DNA of 64,000 nucleotides from Oceanirhabdus seepicola (GTDB taxonomy: Bacteria; Bacillota; Clostridia; Clostridiales; Clostridiaceae), in NCBI RefSeq assembly GCF_023684385.1, contig NZ_JAGSOJ010000004.1:310001-374000 (forward strand), read 5' to 3'. Made by a program: the position numbers and the translations under genes. The notes beneath the pieces are model-generated. The model made no database searches. It had not been told where the DNA came from and was given only the letters and a program-made list of their open reading frames with translations. Numbering within the stretch: the first letter of the stretch is position 1; every line of letters starts with the position of its first letter. Positions 26,953 to 34,137 of the stretch are shown in pieces.

Positions 26953-27624
26953 ATGAATATAGAAGTAAATAAAGAAAAAGCTGTAGTAGTATTTAGTGGC
27001 GGTCAAGACAGTACAACTTGTTTGTTCTGGGCAAAGAAGAGATTTAAAGAGGTTATTGCAGTATCATTTGATTATGGTCAAAAGCATAAGTTCGAATTAG
27101 AATGTGCTAAGGCTATCTGTAAAAAACATAATGTTGAATATCATTCTTTAGATTTAACTTTATTAAATCAATTAGCGCCAAATTCATTAACAAGACAAGA
27201 CATAGAAGTAGATAAAGATGCCCCTACTGAAGGTACTCCTAATTCATTTGTAGACGGTAGAAACTTATTATTTATGTCTTTTGTTGCGGTATTTGCAAAG
27301 CAAAAAGGAGCAAATCATATTATAACAGGTGTGTCACAAAGTGACTTTAGTGGATATCCTGACTGTAGAGATGTATTCATAAAATCATTAAATGTTACAT
27401 TGAATTTAGCTATGGATTTTCCATTTGTAATTCATACACCTTTAATGTGGATTGATAAAGCTGAAACTTGGAAAATGGCAGATGATTTAGGTGTACTTGA
27501 TATAGTTAAAAATGAAACATTAACTTGCTATAATGGAATTATAGGAAATGGTTGTGGAGATTGTCCTTCATGTAAATTAAGAAAAAATGGATACTTGGAG
27601 TTTAAACGATTATATAAGAAATAA
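26953..27624 (+). CDS. queC: 7-cyano-7-deazaguanine synthase QueC
   Basis: This 223-aa protein has a PP-loop S-G-G-Q-D-S-T-T near residue 15 and a C-terminal zinc site C-Y-N-G...C-G-D-C-P-S-C. It uses ATP and ammonia to convert 7-carboxy-7-deazaguanine to preQ0. It is the last gene of the operon. No preQ0 reductase (queF) follows, although the leader carries a preQ1 riboswitch. Confidence 0.96.
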   Translation: MNIEVNKEKAVVVFSGGQDSTTCLFWAKKRFKEVIAVSFDYGQKHKFELECAKAICKKHNVEYHSLDLTLLNQLAPNSLTRQDIEVDKDAPTEGTPNSFVDGRNLLFMSFVAVFAKQKGANHIITGVSQSDFSGYPDCRDVFIKSLNVTLNLAMDFPFVIHTPLMWIDKAETWKMADDLGVLDIVKNETLTCYNGIIGNGCGDCPSCKLRKNGYLEFKRLYKK

Positions 27625-27630
27625 GACAAT

Positions 27631-27653
27631 AAAAAAAAGCAAGCTCTGCTTGC
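27631..27653 (-). terminator. Small hairpin with minus-strand T-run
   Basis: GCAAGC TCT GCTTGC next to eight A residues on the plus strand, i.e. TTTTTTTT after the stem on the minus strand. It would stop minus-strand transcription before it enters queC. Confidence 0.6.
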
Positions 27654-27675
27654 ACATAAAGAATAAACAACCTTT

Positions 27676-27944
27676 GAAAAGAAGTGGACAGTTGACAGTG
27701 GACAATGGACAACGATGGATGGTTCTGACTTAGGTCAGAACCTACATTTTATTTTATTGGTCTTTAGGACAAGGTGGGTTTACTTATTTTATCCTTGGAT
27801 AAAATAGTGTATTTAAAATACAATGTTTCATTTGTAATGAAACGAGTAAACCTATTATTGTCCAAGGAACAATAAGATTAAAATTTCACTGAGTGAAATG
27901 TCATACGTTGTCAACTGTCAATTGTCCACTGTCAACTTCTTTTT
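27676..27944. repeat. Multi-hairpin element with 38-bp terminal inverted repeats
   Basis: The left end begins AAAAGAAGTGGACAGTTGAC and the inverted right end AAAAGAAGTTGACAGTGGAC; they match at 32 of 38 positions. Inside are perfect hairpins: GGTTCTGAC/GTCAGAACC (27721-27742), TATTTTATCC/GGATAAAATA (27785-27806), GTTTCATT/AATGAAAC (27825-27843), ATTTCAC/GTGAAAT (27883-27899). A longer closing pair is GGTTTACT/AGTAAACC. There is no open reading frame. It looks like a non-autonomous transposable element whose transcript would be almost wholly base-paired. Confidence 0.75.
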
Positions 27945-27975
27945 AGTGCTTCCCTTCATTTTAAAAATCACGCTA

Positions 27976-28698
27976 TTATTTCCCCTTTTCTTTTAAGAGT
28001 TTAACTCCTCGCCTTAAACACTTTAAAACATTAGCTACCCCTATATCATTTACTATTCCTTGGTGAGTAACCAGAGACATAGTAGTAACAATAATTATAT
28101 CTTTCTTGTATTGATTAATTGAGTGTTCATATAACTTCCATCCCAATTTTTCAACTTTAGGTGCTATAAAATATTTTTCAAGGGTAACTTTTAAGAATGC
28201 AAAGAAAAAGACAAACAATCCACTTAGAACTTCAGATGATAGATATAACTCTCCTTTATGGCTGATTTCTGAAATTACCAAAACTAATATTATTGATATG
28301 ATAACATCTATTAAAGATATTAAAGAGTTCATAAAAGAAAATAATTTAGATTTTCTTTTTAACCCGTTTTCAATTCTCTTTCGAACTTTTAAAATTACTG
28401 AATATTCTTCAATTATCTTCCTATCTAAATTATCTTGTTTTTTTCTTTCCAATTTTTTTTCTAATATCTCTTTTGACAACTGATTAAATTTACTTTGTGA
28501 ATTTTTATAAGCCCAATTTAAATTATACTTATGTTCATTTTCAGCAATTTCAGATAATTCATTAAATAACTGATTAAATTTTTCTAAGTCTTCAGAAATA
28601 TTCTCAATTAGCTTCTCATAATTCCTTTCAGGACATATTTCAAGAAGAAGTAAATTAACCGTAGTCTTCACATCATTATTATAAAAGTTTTTTATCAT
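27976..28698 (-). CDS. Membrane protein of unknown function, paralogue A
   Basis: This 240-aa protein has a charged, probably coiled-coil N-terminal half (about 1-125) and two closely spaced membrane helices (about 128-152 and 158-178) joined by S-H-K-G-E-L-Y-L-S-S-E. A basic, amphipathic C-terminal part follows. It is about 85-90 percent identical by eye to the product of 31031-31753, and the two genes lie 2.3 kb apart on the same strand around a three-gene operon. No domain is recognised. Confidence 0.75.
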   Translation of the reverse strand: MIKNFYNNDVKTTVNLLLLEICPERNYEKLIENISEDLEKFNQLFNELSEIAENEHKYNLNWAYKNSQSKFNQLSKEILEKKLERKKQDNLDRKIIEEYSVILKVRKRIENGLKRKSKLFSFMNSLISLIDVIISIILVLVISEISHKGELYLSSEVLSGLFVFFFAFLKVTLEKYFIAPKVEKLGWKLYEHSINQYKKDIIIVTTMSLVTHQGIVNDIGVANVLKCLRRGVKLLKEKGK

Positions 28699-29062
28699 CT
28701 GTACACTCCTAATTTCTTTTGATTATGGATTATATAATATATCTTAATAACTAACAATAAAATCTTAATCCATGTCCATTTACCATCAAATTGTATCTGT
28801 TATCAATTCTATTTTTCTAATATTACACATACCTTACTTTACCTCTTTTACATTAGCTATAAATTTAAAAATTTTCTAAGATAATCAATCTTTCGTCATG
28901 TACAAGTTTATTATACTATATATAAATCATTTAGGAAGTACTCACTTTTTAGATACTAGTTACTAAAAAGTACATACTTTCACCTTAAAATATATAATGC
29001 TATACTGAGGTTACAAAATTTAAAGGATAAATTTTTAATTTAATTGACGAAGGAGAATGCAA
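28699..29062 (+). promoter_or_regulatory. Regulatory region of the CGCG/Fe-S operon
   Basis: A perfect split inverted repeat, AAGTA-N4-CTTTTTAG (28936-28952) and CTAAAAAG-N4-TACTT (28963-28979) with a 10-bp centre, lies directly upstream of a TATAAT box (28993-28998). It covers the expected -35 region. Its form resembles sites for redox-responsive HxlR-type regulators. The rest of this interval (28699-28930) is A/T-rich with no gene seen. Confidence 0.55.
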
Positions 29063-29383
29063 ATGGATAAAAAAGTAATTATTGAAGTTTTTGGTGTAAA
29101 AGAGACTGTCCCTCAATCATCAGGATGTGGTTGTGGACCAAAACAAACTATGGGCGAGATGTATGATGAGTTTGAGGCATTAATACAAAAAAGTGATATA
29201 TCATCCGAAGTAGAAGTTAAGTTTATTGATGTAGAAAAAGATGATATAGATACTTATGATTATATTAAAGTTGCACTTGAAAGCGGTTATTCACTTCCAC
29301 TAACAGCTGTAAATCAAAAAGTAAGATTTCAAGGTAAAGTACCATACATGCAAATTTATAGATTAATAAAAAGATCTTTATAA
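29063..29383 (+). CDS. Small CGCG-motif protein, thioredoxin-like fold suspected
   Basis: This 106-aa protein starts at ATG 29063, 7 nt after AAGGAG. After a first beta strand (KKVIIEVFGV) comes S-G-C-G-C-G-P-K-Q-T at the position where thioredoxin-like folds place their active Cys. A helix, a strand (EVEVKFIDVEKD) and S-L-P-L-T-A-V-N-Q-K-V with a cis-Pro-like proline follow. The order recalls ArsD and small thioredoxin-fold proteins. First gene of a three-gene operon with a QueG/RdhA-like Fe-S protein. No signal peptide. Function unknown; redox or metal handling is inferred. Confidence 0.7.
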   Translation: MDKKVIIEVFGVKETVPQSSGCGCGPKQTMGEMYDEFEALIQKSDISSEVEVKFIDVEKDDIDTYDYIKVALESGYSLPLTAVNQKVRFQGKVPYMQIYRLIKRSL

Positions 29384-29474
29384 TTCATTTCTTTTCAATA
29401 TGATAAGAATATAACACAAGGACTATGATAAGAATATAATAGTTGTCTATATTAAATAGATTGGAGGGATACAG

Positions 29475-30065
29475 ATGGAATATTACAACAAACAAGAAGT
29501 AACAAAAAACGTAAAAGAAATGCTTTCAGCTTTCAGATTACTTGGAGTATCTTCAAGAGAAAGATTTGAAAATGAAGAAATATCTACACTTAAAGATAAA
29601 CATCCGAAAAAAATATTAGAAAACTTCCAGTCAGTTATAGTATTTGGTGATGGAACACACAAAAAGGATAAAAACACTCATGAACCATTATCATTTAATG
29701 ATCATGTAGAATTACTAACTTCCCCTACTGGGGTTGTTAAATATTTAAATTCTCTTGGATATAAATCTCATATAATTCACAAAAGTAATATAGATGTATC
29801 TTTAGTTGACATGGCAGTTAAAGCAGGTGTAGGTGAATTAAGTCCAGTTAATTCATTAGTAGTTAGAGGGTATGGATTAACTCCTGTTATACAAGCAATT
29901 GTGACTGAAGCTCCACTTGTTCAAGATGATTTACCAGAACCTAAAACACACTGTATCAAGTGTAATTTATGCTTAAAAGCTTGTCCAATTAGGGATAAGG
30001 CATATGTATCTGGTGATATGAGTAAATGTGCATGTAATAAATGTGTTAAAGTATGTCCAGTTTAA
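29475..30065 (+). CDS. Miniature QueG/RdhA-like Fe-S protein
   Basis: This 196-aa protein has a layout like a shortened epoxyqueuosine reductase or reductive dehalogenase core. The segment V-K-A-G-V-G-E-L-S-P-V-N-S-L-V-V-R-G-Y-G corresponds to the corrinoid-contacting A-G-L-G-E region of those families. The end has two cluster motifs, C-I-K-C-N-L-C-L-K-A-C-P and C-A-C-N-K-C-V-K-V-C-P. No Tat signal, so cytoplasmic. It is much shorter than QueG (about 300 aa or more) or RdhA (about 450-550 aa). Flanked by two CGCG proteins. Corrinoid binding is only a suggestion. Confidence 0.7.
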   Translation: MEYYNKQEVTKNVKEMLSAFRLLGVSSRERFENEEISTLKDKHPKKILENFQSVIVFGDGTHKKDKNTHEPLSFNDHVELLTSPTGVVKYLNSLGYKSHIIHKSNIDVSLVDMAVKAGVGELSPVNSLVVRGYGLTPVIQAIVTEAPLVQDDLPEPKTHCIKCNLCLKACPIRDKAYVSGDMSKCACNKCVKVCPV

Positions 30066-30093
30066 AACATATTAAGAAAGGAGAGTTAACCAT

Positions 30094-30552
30094 ATGTCAA
30101 AAAAGAAAATACAATTTTTTACAGCAACAGTAATAACTTGTGCTAAATATGCTTTAGAAGAATTAAATAACGACTTATCAAATTTAGGTAGTGGCGGCTG
30201 TGGCGGCAGCGGCGGTGGTTGTGGCTGCGGTGGTGGTAGTAGTAATTCTTTAATGACAATTGACTCTTTATTTGATATTTTTTCAGATATGGATGATTTT
30301 GAAGCAGAACTTTATAACCATGATACAGATAAAGAACAGTATTACTCAAATTTAAATGCTGTTTTTAACACTATGGGCATAGAAGCAATAGCACAAGATT
30401 CTACAATCGAATATCTTAAAAGTGCATACTCTCCTATCATAGCTGTTGATGGAAAAATAATAGCTATGGGAAGAGTTCCTGAAGATTTCGAAATTCTTGA
30501 TGCTATCGATGAAAATACACAAATTCCTGTGGGAGCACCTACAGGCTTCTAA
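30094..30552 (+). CDS. Gly/Cys-rich CGCG protein, ArsD/thioredoxin-like tail
   Basis: This 152-aa protein carries an unusual loop G-S-G-G-C-G-G-S-G-G-G-C-G-C-G-G-G at residues 33-49, between a first alpha/beta unit and a C-terminal domain. That domain ends S-P-I-I-A-V-D-G-K-I-I-A-M-G-R-V-P, a pattern shared with ArsD-like thioredoxin folds. It shares the CGCG theme with the first gene of the operon. AAGGAG precedes the ATG and a strong terminator follows. Function unknown; metal or cluster delivery to the Fe-S protein is a hypothesis. Confidence 0.7.
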   Translation: MSKKKIQFFTATVITCAKYALEELNNDLSNLGSGGCGGSGGGCGCGGGSSNSLMTIDSLFDIFSDMDDFEAELYNHDTDKEQYYSNLNAVFNTMGIEAIAQDSTIEYLKSAYSPIIAVDGKIIAMGRVPEDFEILDAIDENTQIPVGAPTGF

Positions 30553-30598
30553 TAGATTGTACTTCAATTAATCTCCTCATAACTCTTGTTTTGTAAAA

Positions 30599-30631
30599 AA
30601 ATTTCCTCTTTAACTAAAGAGGGAATTTTTT
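30599..30631 (+). terminator. Terminator of the CGCG/Fe-S operon
   Basis: AAATTTCCTCTTT and AAAGAGGGAATTT pair over 13 bp with one wobble, loop AACT, followed by TTT. 47 bp after the stop. Confidence 0.85.
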
Positions 30632-30801
30632 ATATTTTTTATTAAACTCATATTTTAAAATTATTTTCATTAATTATTTCATAAGATTGTTTGTTTTAAA
30701 TTGATTATAGAAACTATAAGATATATTTTGAGTACTAACTTATAAACTCTTAGTTACTTTTTCATATACACACTATAAACGTTATAAAGGGAGGTCTTTG
30801 A

Positions 30802-30966
30802 ATGAATAACAAGCAAAAAAGTATTGAAAATTTAACAAGCTCAGAATGTGGAGTAGAGTTTACATTATCTGTTATAGGAGGGAAATGGAAACCACTTATA
30901 TTATGGCTGTTAGCAAAAAAAGGAACAAAGAGATATGGTGAAATCAAAAGATTTATTCCTAGTTAA
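30802..30966 (+). pseudogene. Truncated HxlR-family regulator
   Basis: The start ATG 30802 has a good GGGAGG site. The 54 residues match the N-terminal half of HxlR regulators, including the conserved redox Cys (S-S-E-C-G-V-E-F-T) and V-I-G-G-K-W-K-P-L-I-L-W. Family members run to about 100-120 aa. Here a TAA follows R-F-I-P-S, in the middle of the winged helix, and no continuation is seen before the convergent gene. It is probably a dead remnant of the regulator of the upstream CGCG operon, unless a very short product is functional. Confidence 0.75.
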
Positions 30967-31030
30967 AATAAAATATATTCATTTCTGAAATTTAATGAGC
31001 TTTACACAAAACTATTACCTGACTCCAGTA

Positions 31031-31753
31031 TCATTTAACCTTTTCTCTTAAAATTTTAACTCCTCGTCTTAAACTCTTTAAAACATTCTCTACTCCTATG
31101 TCATTTACTATTCCTTCATGAGTCACAAGTGTCATTGCATTAACAATAACTATATCTTTCTTGTATTGATAAATTGAACGCTCATATAACTTCCACCCAA
31201 ATCTTTCAACTTTAGGTGCAATTAAATATTTTTCAAGAGTAACCTTTAAAAATGCAAAGAAAAAAACAAACAATCCACTAAGAACTTCAGATGATAGATA
31301 TAACTCACCTTTATGGCTTATTTCTGAAATTACTAGAACTAATATTATTGATAATATTACATCTATTACAGATATTAATGAATTCATAAAAGAAAATAAT
31401 TTAAATTTCCTTTTTAACCTCTTTTCAATTAACTTTCTCTGTTTTAGAATTACTGAATATTCCTCGATTATCTTACTATCTAAATTACATTGTTTTTTTC
31501 TCTCCAACTTTTTTTCTAATATTTCTTTTGATAACTGATTGAATTTACTCTGTGAATTTTTATAAGCCCAGTTTAAATTATACTTATGTTCATTTTCAGC
31601 AATTTCAAAGAACTCATTAAATAACTCATTAAGTTTATCTAACTCTTCAGAAATATTCTCTATTAATTTCTCATAATTTCTTTCTGGACATATTTCAAGA
31701 AGAAGTGCGTTAACTGTACTCTTTATATCATTATTGTAAAAGTCTTTTATCAT
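31031..31753 (-). CDS. Membrane protein of unknown function, paralogue B
   Basis: This 240-aa protein has the same length, topology (charged N-terminal half, two membrane helices around 130-178, basic C-terminus) and most residues as the product of 27976-28698. The start and upstream sequences (ATATGTACACTCC, ATTATGGATTGTAT) are also alike, so the duplication included the promoter region. It lies just past the truncated HxlR gene. Function unknown. Confidence 0.75.
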   Translation of the reverse strand: MIKDFYNNDIKSTVNALLLEICPERNYEKLIENISEELDKLNELFNEFFEIAENEHKYNLNWAYKNSQSKFNQLSKEILEKKLERKKQCNLDSKIIEEYSVILKQRKLIEKRLKRKFKLFSFMNSLISVIDVILSIILVLVISEISHKGELYLSSEVLSGLFVFFFAFLKVTLEKYLIAPKVERFGWKLYERSIYQYKKDIVIVNAMTLVTHEGIVNDIGVENVLKSLRRGVKILREKVK

Positions 31754-31834
31754 ATGTACACTCCTAGTTTCTTTTAATTATGGATTGTATCATATATTTT
31801 AGTAACTTACAAGAAATATGATCACCGTGATTTA

Positions 31835-32608
31835 TTATAATTTAATAGCTTTTGTTGCAATAAAAGTATTTATGTATTCATCCAGAGGTGAATCCCCACT
31901 TTTATCTTCATAAAAACCAGCAATAACAAATCCAGCTTTTATTTGCCCCTGTATTTGATCTTCTAATGAATGTCCAAAACAAGCAGGTTCATTTTGATCA
32001 GTAATCAATTCTTTAAATTCATCCTCTGAAAGGTCTTTGATATCCGAGTATGGTATTTTATGCTTTACAACTAATTCCCCATTATTCATTGATTTTAAAT
32101 CAAATATATATTCTATTGAATTACTAAACCCAGCTAAAAGAACACCATTCTTCTTCAATACTCGATAAGCTTCTTTCCATACAGGTAAAACATTATCAAC
32201 AAAGCAATTTGATACTGGATGTATAATTAAGTCAAAAGTCTCATCATCGAATCTAGATAAATCTCTCATATCCCCTAGTTCAGTATGTATAGTTAGTCCT
32301 TCTCTTTCTGCTACTAATATATCTTGACTAAGTTGCTTTGGCGAATTATCAAACACTGTAACCTCTGCACCTAAAGCCGCCATAATTGGTCCTTGTTGAC
32401 CTCCACCCGAAGCAAGACATAATACTTTTTTATTATCTAAGGGTAATGGAAACCACTCTTTTGGAACTGTTTTAAATGATGTTAATACTATGTCCCATTC
32501 TCCTTTTTTAGCATTTCTAATATCCTCTTCACTAACAGGTTGAGTCCAAACATTATTGTTTTCAACCTCAATATCCCATACTTTTCTATTATAATCAATA
32601 AAATCCAT
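31835..32608 (-). CDS. Class I SAM-dependent methyltransferase
   Basis: This 257-aa protein carries a SAM-binding motif I V-L-C-L-A-S-G-G-G-Q-Q-G near residue 65, an acidic strand-2 end V-T-V-F-D-N-S, and motif III/IV region F-D-L-I-I-H-P-V-S. The family includes many small-molecule methyltransferases of unknown substrate. It has its own start (ATG after GGGGGATT) and seems to be a single gene. Confidence 0.88.
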   Translation of the reverse strand: MDFIDYNRKVWDIEVENNNVWTQPVSEEDIRNAKKGEWDIVLTSFKTVPKEWFPLPLDNKKVLCLASGGGQQGPIMAALGAEVTVFDNSPKQLSQDILVAEREGLTIHTELGDMRDLSRFDDETFDLIIHPVSNCFVDNVLPVWKEAYRVLKKNGVLLAGFSNSIEYIFDLKSMNNGELVVKHKIPYSDIKDLSEDEFKELITDQNEPACFGHSLEDQIQGQIKAGFVIAGFYEDKSGDSPLDEYINTFIATKAIKL

Positions 32609-32736
32609 AATAATCCCCCAATATTGTTTACATTATTTTTCTGTGTTACTATTTAACTATAATAACATAAATTTTACCAATAACCAAAAACTCTATTTTT
32701 ATGATAGTATTAGCCTACACCTTACCTAAGTTAACT

Positions 32737-33873
32737 TTATATAATCCTATCTCCTACACCATCTCTACAATGACTATTATCGTTAATATACAATTCTTTT
32801 ACTTTAGTAAATTGTTCTGACCAAACTAATATTTCACTATTAGTTATCCACTGATCACATGAACCATCTATGTTAAGTTCCTTTAATTCACTTGTAATAG
32901 TTTCTTCTAAAGCTTTGCATACATTTATAGTCGATATATTAACCAGCTCTCTTGTCCATTTATTATTTCTAACCTCTACATATGGTGTAACCCCTAATCT
33001 ATTATGCTCTTCAAGTATTTCTAAAAACACATTCTCCATAATATTGATTATTTTTGTTATATCTTCTTCATTAAGACATTTCTCTAATTTAGTACTTATG
33101 CTTGCAGCTAACTTAGGCAATTTAGAAAATTCATATGAAAACCACTTCATATATCCTGGATAATACTTTTTATTGTATAAATACACCAATCTTATTGTAT
33201 TTTCTATAATCCTAGTTAGAATAATTTTTCCAGATATTATTTGATTACGTTTAAAACAGAGCGGTACTGTTGCAAGATCATCTAGTTCTCTCCAACAATA
33301 CAACACTTTATATTTCCATACATCATCATTATAATATGAAAAGGTCTTCCTAACCTTTGTTATCTCTCCAATAGAGTCTTCGAATATTTTTCCTCTAGTT
33401 AATTCTAAAAGCTTTTGCTCAGGTATGCAGAGCCATTCTATATTATTTAGATAGTATTCATTTTTCTTATTATCTTTATTAACTATACCGTACTGAATTC
33501 TTAAATATCTTTCTACTGTAGTAATTGCTACATGATGTATGGAATTGTGTTTATCATCAGTAGTTATAAGAACTTCAAACTCTTCATTAAATACAAATCT
33601 AGTTTTATAACCTAGATATTCAAGTGGCAATTCTGACTTAAGCATCATATCAATTTCACCAGCATATTTATTATAATCATCTTCCATTAACCAAATATGA
33701 CATCTAGGCCCCCACTCATGATCCCTTGATAATTCATCGTCATTTCCTAAAACATCTGATCCATATCCAATAAGACCTGCTGCATATTTATTTTTTAACA
33801 TAGGAAAATTCTTGTCTATTAATATCTTTACTACGTCAAAATAAAACGATTCACATAACTCTAACCCCTTCAT
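32737..33873 (-). CDS. DUF4037 nucleotidyltransferase-like protein
   Basis: This 378-aa protein has an N-terminal nucleotidyltransferase-like core (G-L-I-G-Y-G-S-D-V-L-G-N-D-D-E near residue 33, then D-H-E-W-G-P-R), followed by a long helical C-terminal part typical of DUF4037. It may transfer a nucleotide to a small molecule or be a degenerate member; catalytic acidic residues cannot be confirmed by eye. Single gene, start after GGGGAGTG. Confidence 0.75.
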   Translation of the reverse strand: MKGLELCESFYFDVVKILIDKNFPMLKNKYAAGLIGYGSDVLGNDDELSRDHEWGPRCHIWLMEDDYNKYAGEIDMMLKSELPLEYLGYKTRFVFNEEFEVLITTDDKHNSIHHVAITTVERYLRIQYGIVNKDNKKNEYYLNNIEWLCIPEQKLLELTRGKIFEDSIGEITKVRKTFSYYNDDVWKYKVLYCWRELDDLATVPLCFKRNQIISGKIILTRIIENTIRLVYLYNKKYYPGYMKWFSYEFSKLPKLAASISTKLEKCLNEEDITKIINIMENVFLEILEEHNRLGVTPYVEVRNNKWTRELVNISTINVCKALEETITSELKELNIDGSCDQWITNSEILVWSEQFTKVKELYINDNSHCRDGVGDRII

Positions 33874-34007
33874 TTTTCCACTCCCCTTAATTAATCTTTT
33901 GGAATATATCCATTAATTAAATTTTACCAAAAATAAAACAATTTACTAGACTTATATTTTCCATTGTGTTATCCTATAGCTAGAAGTTTTTATACAAGTA
34001 AATATTA

Positions 34008-34080
34008 CAAATCATGCGACTGGCGGAAATGGAGTTCACCATGGGGAGCATGATTGATGATGATTATCGACCGTCTGGGT
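34008..34080 (+). promoter_or_regulatory. ZTP (pfl) riboswitch
   Basis: P1 is ATCATGC (34011-34017) with GCATGAT (34048-34054). The conserved core GCGACTGGCGG and CCATGGGGAGCATG lies between, and the downstream pseudoknot strand CGACCGTCTGGGT follows. This matches the pfl motif that senses ZMP/ZTP. The gene behind it uses ZMP (AICAR) as substrate, which fits perfectly. Confidence 0.9.
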
Positions 34081-34106
34081 AAATATTTATTTATCCAGGC
34101 TTTTTT
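34071..34106 (+). terminator. ZTP riboswitch expression-platform terminator
   Basis: GTCTGGGTAAA and TTTATCCAGGC pair with wobbles and run into TTTTTT. The left arm overlaps the pseudoknot strand of the aptamer, so ZTP binding should block the terminator and turn the gene on. Confidence 0.8.
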
Positions 34107-34137
34107 GCGTTCAATTTTATTAAGGAGGTTTCACTTT

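Noticed and set aside
27676..27944. CRISPR array
   Set aside because: Repeats are inverted and unequal, with no regular spacers or cas genes.
29475..30065. A third reductive dehalogenase or epoxyqueuosine reductase
   Set aside because: Much too short, no Tat signal, no rdhB; reported instead as a miniature relative.
34054..34137. 28-codon N-terminal extension of the AICAR transformylase
   Set aside because: It lies in the ZTP aptamer and terminator; ATG 34138 has a perfect AAGGAGG.
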